Source of the DNA: Lachnospiraceae bacterium UBA4348
GTDB taxonomy: Bacteria > Bacillota > Clostridia > Lachnospirales > Lachnospiraceae
DNA: 7,981 nucleotides
NCBI GenBank assembly: GCA_002394165.1
Contig: DGTA01000047.1
Span: 608-8,588, forward strand
Direction of reading: 5' to 3'
Position 1 is the first letter of the stretch. Each line of letters begins with the position of its first letter. The position numbers were made by a program, and so were the translations under genes. Below the pieces are notes generated by a model. The model was not told the DNA's origin. It ran no database searches and was given only the letters and a program-made list of their open reading frames with translations. Below, in pieces: positions 1 through 4,362 of this stretch.

Positions 1-20
1 GCCAGTTCCGACACTTCCGC
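1..20 (-). tRNA. tRNA-Leu, partial (5' end only)
   Basis: Read on the minus strand, these bases give GCGGAAGTGTCGGAACTGGC. This matches the acceptor 5' strand, position 8-9 linker and start of the D arm of a leucine tRNA; the GTCGGAACTGGC part is the usual class II D-arm start. The gene continues leftward beyond the window, so its anticodon cannot be read. It lies 25 bases downstream of the complete tRNA-Leu(CAG), with no terminator between them, so the two are probably cotranscribed. A serine tRNA, also class II, is the main alternative, but the 5' sequence fits leucine better. Confidence 0.7.
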
Positions 21-45
21 ATATTATCTCTGGAATTATCAGAGA

Positions 46-128
46 TGCAGGAGATGGGACTTGAACCCACACTATGTTGCCATAACAGGCACCTGAAGCC
101 TGCGCGTCTGCCATTCCGCCACTCCTGC
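46..128 (-). tRNA. tRNA-Leu, anticodon CAG
   Basis: The minus strand folds into a full class II cloverleaf. The acceptor stem is GCAGGAG paired with CTCCTGC. The D arm is of the GGCGGAATGGCAGACGC type. The anticodon stem CAGGC/GCCTG holds the loop TTCAGGT, giving anticodon CAG for CTG codons. A long variable arm (TTATGGCAACATA region) and a T arm GTGGG-TTCAAGT-CCCAT follow. The discriminator is A. The next three bases read TCT, so CCA is not encoded and must be added after transcription. The gene is preceded by a strong promoter and followed by a second leucine tRNA at the window edge. Confidence 0.95.
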
Positions 129-139
129 GAACAGATGCT

Positions 140-168
140 ATTTTACATAAAACCTGCGAGCTTGTCAA
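140..168 (-). promoter_or_regulatory. sigma-A type promoter of the tRNA-Leu genes
   Basis: On the minus strand a perfect -35 box TTGACA (163-168) is followed, after exactly 17 bases, by the -10 box TAAAAT (140-145). Transcription would start near 133, about five bases before the mature tRNA 5' end at 128. That is a normal arrangement for a stable RNA gene with a very short leader. Confidence 0.8.
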
Positions 169-221
169 ATATAAAAGGATATTATTTTTGTGATATAGTA
201 AAATAGATCAGTCGAATATTT

Positions 222-235
222 GCTCCCGCAGGAGC
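222..235 (+). promoter_or_regulatory. small hairpin in the leader of the SDR gene
   Basis: GCTCC (222-226), loop CGCA (227-230) and GGAGC (231-235) form a perfect 5-bp stem. The right arm carries an AGGAG sequence placed seven bases before the ATG at 242, so the fold would hide that ribosome binding site. The more downstream site AAGGAG at 246-251 stays free. A role in start choice or leader stability is inference; a stem this short could be chance. Confidence 0.3.
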
Positions 236-259
236 GTTACCATGGAAGGAGAATATATT

Positions 260-1042
260 ATGTACGCACTTGTGACAGGCGCCAGCGCCGGGATCGGACT
301 TGAGATCGCAAGATATCTCGCGATAAAGGGATATGACCTGATTCTTACAGCGCGGCGCGAAGACCGGCTGCAGAAGGCGCGCAGGCAGATCCTGGATAAG
401 TTTCCCGACAGAAATGTGCTGGTGATCCCGGCAGACCTCTCCAAGCGCGAAGAGTGCATGCGGCTCTTTGAGGAGTCCTGCGCCGGAGCCGGCAGTGAAA
501 ATATTGATTTTGTTGTCAATAACGCCGGCATGGGCGTTTACGGACGCTTCCTCGAGACGGACCTTGAGAAGGAACTGACGCTGATCGACCTGAACGTGAC
601 CTCAGTACATATTTTGTCCAAGCTGTTTCTGAGGCTGATGGTGAAGAACGGGCACGGGATCCTTCTCAATGTCGGTTCCTGCGCGGGATTTACATCCGGC
701 CCTACTTTCTCGAGTTACTACGCGTCTAAGAATTATGTGGTGAGGCTGACAGAGGCGATCCACGAGGAACTGCGGCAGGCAAAGAGCCCGGTGAAGGTGT
801 GCTGCCTGTGTCCCGGCCCGGTGGATACTGCCTTTAACGATAATTCCGGAGTGGCTGTATCAGGGAAGCAGATCACGGCGAAACAGGCCGCCCGGGAAGG
901 CGTTGACGGCGCCCTGAAGGGAAAGATGCTGGTCATCCCCGGAACGAAGATGAAGCTGGTCACCGTGGGATCTCACATTCTCGGGGAACATCTCTCTACA
1001 ATGATCAACTATCACGTCCAGAAAAAGAAAGCGGGAGAGTGA
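260..1042 (+). CDS. short-chain dehydrogenase/reductase (classical SDR)
   Basis: NAD(P)-dependent oxidoreductase of the classical SDR family, 260 aa, predicted cytoplasmic. All hallmark motifs are present: the Rossmann glycine motif TGASAGIG at residues 6-13, NNAG at 87-90, catalytic Asn in LNV near 112, Ser140, Tyr153 and Lys157 (YYASK), and the PGPVDT loop at 185-190. Arg32-Arg33 after the second strand suggests NADP(H) preference, which is an inference. The substrate cannot be told. Start: an in-frame ATG at 242 exists, but the ATG at 260 has AAGGAG eight bases upstream and gives the usual short N-terminus before the glycine motif, so 260 is preferred. The gene runs divergently from the tRNA genes. 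No terminator follows, and no clear -35/-10 pair was found in front of it, only AT-rich sequence around 180-204. Confidence 0.9.
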   Translation: MYALVTGASAGIGLEIARYLAIKGYDLILTARREDRLQKARRQILDKFPDRNVLVIPADLSKREECMRLFEESCAGAGSENIDFVVNNAGMGVYGRFLETDLEKELTLIDLNVTSVHILSKLFLRLMVKNGHGILLNVGSCAGFTSGPTFSSYYASKNYVVRLTEAIHEELRQAKSPVKVCCLCPGPVDTAFNDNSGVAVSGKQITAKQAAREGVDGALKGKMLVIPGTKMKLVTVGSHILGEHLSTMINYHVQKKKAGE

Positions 1043-1054
1043 CCGGACAGATGC

Positions 1055-1073
1055 TTATGTAAATTTTATGTAA
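1055..1073. repeat. two 8-bp direct repeats one helical turn apart (candidate operator)
   Basis: TTATGTAA occurs at 1055-1062 and again, identical, at 1066-1073, an 11-bp period that places both copies on the same face of the helix. They cover the -35 area of the promoter whose -10 box is at 1081-1086, in front of the WYL regulator gene. This is a plausible binding site for a regulator, perhaps the WYL protein itself; that assignment is inference. Confidence 0.4.
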
Positions 1074-1086
1074 TAAACGATATAAT
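1058..1086 (+). promoter_or_regulatory. candidate promoter of the WYL regulator gene
   Basis: A perfect -10 box TATAAT lies at 1081-1086. Seventeen bases upstream the -35 position reads TGTAAA (1058-1063), only three of six matches to TTGACA. A weak -35 box overlapped by direct repeats is typical of a promoter that is controlled. The remaining leader to the start codon at 1147 is about 54 bases and shows no hairpin. Confidence 0.5.
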
Positions 1087-1146
1087 AGAAAGACAGGGAA
1101 TACAGAAAGCAGAATCAGGTGCTCAGATAGTTATTGGAGGTACAGC

Positions 1147-2127
1147 ATGACTAATATCCGCAACAAGCAGCGACCTTTTCGGATGCTCAAGTATTTGTAT
1201 GAGAATACGGATGAGAACCATCCGGTTTCCACACCTGAGCTTGTAAAGATCTTTCAGGCGGAAGACGCGCATGCTTCCAGGAAAACGGTAAAGGACGATA
1301 TAGACGTCCTGATCGGAGAAGGATTCGATATCGTTACGGTCAGAAGCACGCAGAATTCGTTTTTCCTGGCTAATCGCAAGTTTGAGATCCCGGAGATCAA
1401 GCTTCTGATCGACGCGGTCTCTTCTTCGAGGTTTATCAACAAGGAGAAGAGCGCAGCCTTGATCGAAAAACTGACCGGTATGGTGAGCAAGGCGCAGGCG
1501 GAGAAGATCCGGCGGCACCTTTACACGGCAGACCGGGTCAAGGCGGACAACCGCCAGATTTACTATACGGTAGATGCGATCACAGACGCCATCAATGAGG
1601 GAAAGAAGATCAGCTTTCAATATTTTGAATACAATGGAGCCAAGGAGAGGATCCTGCGCCGCGAAGGGGCAAAGTATTATGTGAGTCCTCACGCGCTTGT
1701 CTGGGACGACAACCATTATTATATGCTGGGATTCTCGGATGACAGACAGAGAATGGTTAATTATCGTGTGGACCGCATGTGCAATACGGAAATGACGGGG
1801 GAAGCCGCTGTACCTATGCCTGCGGGATTTGACATGGAGGAATACGTACAGCACCAGTTCCGCATGTTTGCGGGAGAGGAGGTGGAAGTTGTCCTGGAGT
1901 GCCGAAATGATATGATGAAATACATTGTCGATCAGTTCGGCGAGGATGTAGAGACCCGGAAAGCGTCTGATGAAACATTCTTTGCTAAGGTCAGCGTCGC
2001 GGACAGCCCGACATTTTACGGATGGGTATTTCCTTTCGAAGGAAAGGTGAAGATCGCGAAGCCGCAGGAGATCCGGGACAAATACATGGCTATGGTGAGG
2101 GCAGCCGCAGAGCAGATTAAGGAGTAA
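1147..2127 (+). CDS. WYL-domain transcriptional regulator
   Basis: 326 aa cytoplasmic DNA-binding regulator with the standard three-part layout. Residues about 8-62 form a winged helix-turn-helix of the DeoR/HTH_11 kind, with the recognition region SRKTVKDDIDVLIGEGF. Residues about 138-215 form the WYL domain, whose signature appears as NHYYMLGF (189-196) followed by the conserved NYRVDRM (205-211). Residues about 243-322 match the WCX C-terminal extension (VEVVLEC and YGWVFPF). The start has GGAGG six bases upstream. WYL domains are known in some families to bind nucleotide or nucleic-acid ligands and switch regulator activity; here the ligand and targets are unknown. The gene is 40 bases upstream of the response regulator with no terminator between, so it may share a transcript with the two-component genes. 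Autoregulation through the repeats at 1055-1073 is possible. Confidence 0.88.
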   Translation: MTNIRNKQRPFRMLKYLYENTDENHPVSTPELVKIFQAEDAHASRKTVKDDIDVLIGEGFDIVTVRSTQNSFFLANRKFEIPEIKLLIDAVSSSRFINKEKSAALIEKLTGMVSKAQAEKIRRHLYTADRVKADNRQIYYTVDAITDAINEGKKISFQYFEYNGAKERILRREGAKYYVSPHALVWDDNHYYMLGFSDDRQRMVNYRVDRMCNTEMTGEAAVPMPAGFDMEEYVQHQFRMFAGEEVEVVLECRNDMMKYIVDQFGEDVETRKASDETFFAKVSVADSPTFYGWVFPFEGKVKIAKPQEIRDKYMAMVRAAAEQIKE

Positions 2128-2167
2128 AACGAAATGATCCGGGCCGGAGGCAGAGGAGAACCGGAAG

Positions 2168-2878
2168 ATGTATCAGATCGCAATTGTTGAGGACGAAGAT
2201 ATCTATGCGAAACTGCTGGAGGAATATATTCATCGCTATGAGAAGGATTCTTTCCATCAGTTTAAGATCAGACATTACAGAGACGGAGCAGAGATCGCGG
2301 AGAATTATCGGGGCGGATTCGATATCATCCTGATGGACATCCAGATGAAATTCATGGATGGTATGACCGCAGCTGAAATGATCCGCAGGAGGGATCCTGA
2401 GGTCCTGATCATTTTTATTACGAACAGATCCGATTACGCGGTACGCGGGTATGAGGTCGACGCGCTTGACTATGTCGTCAAGCCCGTTGAATATTTTGCG
2501 TTTTCACAGAAACTTGACAGGGCTGTCTCCCGGCGAGGCAGAAGCAGGGACTATCACATCATGGTCCATGCCGACGGCGGACTGTACAAACTGTCGGCAT
2601 CCCAGATCCTGTTTGTGGAGAGCGAAAGACATAACGTGCACTTTTATACGACGACAGGGAAAGTCACTTCCCGCATGAATATGCACGAAGTTGAAGAACT
2701 GCTCAGAGGATTCGGATTTTATCGCTGCGGAAAAGGTTATATCATCAACCTTGATAAGATCGACTCTTTTTCGGACGGGATCTGCCGCATAGGCAGCTAT
2801 AATGTCCCGGTCAGCCGGGCCAAAAAGAAGGAGTTTATGAATGTGCTGGCAGACCATATGAGCAGCAGGCTGCTATAA
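2168..2878 (+). CDS. LytTR-family response regulator (AgrA/LytR-like)
   Basis: 236 aa response regulator. The receiver domain spans about residues 1-122, with the acidic pocket Glu8-Asp9-Glu10, phosphoacceptor Asp57 in ILMDIQM, Thr85, and Lys105 in VVKPVE. A short linker leads to a LytTR DNA-binding domain at about 129-230, recognisable by ILFVESERHNVHFYT, the FYRCGKGYIINLDKI segment and the NVPVSRAKKKEF end. LytTR proteins bind pairs of direct repeats about 20-21 bp apart and usually activate a promoter just downstream. The start is supported by AGGAG at 2154-2158. The partner kinase begins 18 bases downstream, so the two are almost certainly one phosphorelay. No agrBD-like peptide genes are near, so the signal is not obviously a cyclic peptide. 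A candidate target site lies at 4239-4267. Confidence 0.93.
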   Translation: MYQIAIVEDEDIYAKLLEEYIHRYEKDSFHQFKIRHYRDGAEIAENYRGGFDIILMDIQMKFMDGMTAAEMIRRRDPEVLIIFITNRSDYAVRGYEVDALDYVVKPVEYFAFSQKLDRAVSRRGRSRDYHIMVHADGGLYKLSASQILFVESERHNVHFYTTTGKVTSRMNMHEVEELLRGFGFYRCGKGYIINLDKIDSFSDGICRIGSYNVPVSRAKKKEFMNVLADHMSSRLL

Positions 2879-2896
2879 CAACAAAACGGAGGAGAA

Positions 2897-4198
2897 ATGG
2901 AACTGATCAACGATATTCCGCGATTGTACACCGGTCTTGCTGAATGGGCAGGCTGCCTTGTCGTACTTTTGAACTGCCGCAGGAAGGTTCGGACCGCGCC
3001 GTTTATCGCGATCAGTGCCGCCGCCGTTTTCATACAGTGCGGATTTCTGATGATAACTGCGGATATCGGAGCCGGGATCGTTTGGATCCTGGTGATGACC
3101 GCAGCTTTCTTTTTAATGTGTCTGTATATCTTTCTGTGCGGCGGCACTACCGCGAAGGGAGCGGTCTATGGCGCGGCCGCCGCATTTCTGCATGCGGAAT
3201 TTGCCGCGTCACTTGAATGGCAGCTGCATTTCTGGCTCCTCAAGCATATCCCGGTCGGCACGCCGTTTTCTGTTCTGCTTCTGGCGACCGTTTACCTGAT
3301 CGTCTTTTCCCTTTTTTACTATCTTTTGAAGCGCCATATCACAGAGGAATATATAAGGAGCCTGACCTGGAAAGAAGTAACCTCTATATCTATACTCATG
3401 CTGTTTGTGTTCGCGTTCAGCAATCTCTCTTTTTTCCTCTCCGGATCCCCTTTTTCAGGGCGGGTCCAGGAAGACATCTTTGCGATCCGTACGCTGGCGA
3501 ACGGCTTTGGAATCGCTGTCTACTGGGGATTTCAGATCAATATTTCCGAACTTCTCACCCAAAAAGAACTGTATGCCATGCGCCATGTCCTGAGCAGCCA
3601 GTATGAGCAGTTCCGCAACTATCAGGAAAGCGAAGAAATGCTCCATATGATGCAACATGACCTCAAACACCAGATCGAGGGCCTGCGCGGCGAGACCAAT
3701 GAGCAGAAGAGGGAGGCCTGGCTGGACAAGATCGAGAATGAGCTCGACAAATGGTGGCTGCCTCAGCGGACAGGCAACGCTGTATTTGATACCATTCTCT
3801 CTGCAAAACTCAGAAAAGCGAGGCAGCTCGATGTAAGGGTCACCTGCGTGGCGGACGGCGCTCTTTTGAACAGACTGCACGTGGCGGATATCTGCACGAT
3901 CTTCGGAAACGCCCTCGACAATGCTCTGGAGAGCGTGGTGATGATCCCGGATCCGCAGAAACGATTGATCCATGTCTCGGTCTCCGCACAGAAAAACTTT
4001 ATTTTCATCAACATTTCGAACACGCTGGGAACGGACCTGATCGAATCGGAGGACTCGCTCCTGACGACAAAGGAGGATAAGAAGAATCACGGCTACGGGC
4101 TCAAGGGAATTAAGTACGCAGCCGGAAAATATGGCGGCTATGTCGCCTATAAAGCAGAAGACGGGTGGTTCAGGCTCAACATCCTGATCCCTATGTAA
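2897..4198 (+). CDS. GHKL sensor histidine kinase (AgrC-like), membrane-bound
   Basis: 433 aa membrane sensor kinase. The N-terminal half holds six or seven hydrophobic segments (roughly residues 13-27, 35-54, 60-81, 87-105, 122-144, 161-181 and 196-214) with no large extracellular domain, as in AgrC-type sensors. A coiled-coil-like stretch (about 218-250) leads to the phosphoacceptor motif MMQHDLKHQ with His254. The ATPase domain has the N box FGNALDNALES (Asn338, Asn342) and the G box HGYGLKGIK (398-406), which is the HATPase_c_5/GHKL type. It should phosphorylate the LytTR regulator encoded just upstream. The ribosome site GGAGG is four bases from the ATG, slightly tight but acceptable. 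The signal sensed is unknown. The hydrolase genes that follow make a sugar-related cue conceivable, but this is only inferred from position. Confidence 0.92.
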   Translation: MELINDIPRLYTGLAEWAGCLVVLLNCRRKVRTAPFIAISAAAVFIQCGFLMITADIGAGIVWILVMTAAFFLMCLYIFLCGGTTAKGAVYGAAAAFLHAEFAASLEWQLHFWLLKHIPVGTPFSVLLLATVYLIVFSLFYYLLKRHITEEYIRSLTWKEVTSISILMLFVFAFSNLSFFLSGSPFSGRVQEDIFAIRTLANGFGIAVYWGFQINISELLTQKELYAMRHVLSSQYEQFRNYQESEEMLHMMQHDLKHQIEGLRGETNEQKREAWLDKIENELDKWWLPQRTGNAVFDTILSAKLRKARQLDVRVTCVADGALLNRLHVADICTIFGNALDNALESVVMIPDPQKRLIHVSVSAQKNFIFINISNTLGTDLIESEDSLLTTKEDKKNHGYGLKGIKYAAGKYGGYVAYKAEDGWFRLNILIPM

Positions 4199-4205
4199 GC
4201 AGTCC

Positions 4206-4238
4206 AAAAGGCATGCCGGTTTTCTCCGGCATGCCTTT
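4206..4238 (+). terminator. rho-independent terminator after the kinase gene
   Basis: A perfect 13-bp stem (4207-4219 with 4226-4238, AAAGGCATGCCGG and its complement) closes a six-base loop TTTTCT. The last three stem bases are TTT, so the T-run on the + strand is short and part of the stem; AAAA on the left arm would give a T-run on the other strand too. It starts eight bases after the kinase stop codon and separates the regulatory genes from the hydrolase genes. Confidence 0.85.
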
Positions 4239-4267
4239 ACCGTTTGTGATCAAAAAACGACGTTTCA
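4239..4267 (+). promoter_or_regulatory. candidate LytTR binding direct repeats upstream of the GH3 operon
   Basis: ACCGTTTGT at 4239-4247 fits every position of the AgrA/LytTR half-site pattern [TA][AC][CA]GTTN[AG][TG]. A second, weaker copy GACGTTTCA at 4259-4267 keeps ACGTT and lies 20 bp further, close to the usual 20-21 bp repeat distance. The pair sits about 30 bases before a possible -35 box at 4297. One matching half-site in a region this size could occur by chance, so the call is tentative. Confidence 0.35.
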
Positions 4268-4296
4268 TGTCAGAACCGACTATCAGGCAGGCAGTA

Positions 4297-4325
4297 TTGG
4301 TAAAATAATAAAATATATGTACTGT
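4297..4325 (+). promoter_or_regulatory. possible weak promoter of the GH3 operon
   Basis: TTGGTA (4297-4302) could serve as a -35 box, with TACTGT (4320-4325) seventeen bases later as a poor -10. The AT-rich stretch 4301-4319 also offers TAAAAT at 4301-4306 and 4309-4314, but neither has a good -35 partner. A promoter must lie here, because a terminator precedes and a strong ribosome site follows. The exact boxes are uncertain, which would suit an activator-dependent promoter. Confidence 0.25.
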
Positions 4326-4362
4326 AACTCTTGTCACAAGGTACTAGGGGAGGAACAAGATA

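Noticed and set aside
1043..1146. Possible small peptide gene (AgrD-like) between the SDR and WYL genes
   Set aside because: The available ATG codons there run into stop codons within a few residues (for example ATGCTTATGTAA at 1051), and no ribosome site precedes them. The other intergenic regions also lack a plausible peptide gene.
4330..4340. Short inverted repeat CTTGT-C-ACAAG just before the GH3 ribosome site
   Set aside because: Five-base arms around one base are too short to form an RNA hairpin with a one-base loop. As an operator half-site pair it has no supporting copy elsewhere in the window.
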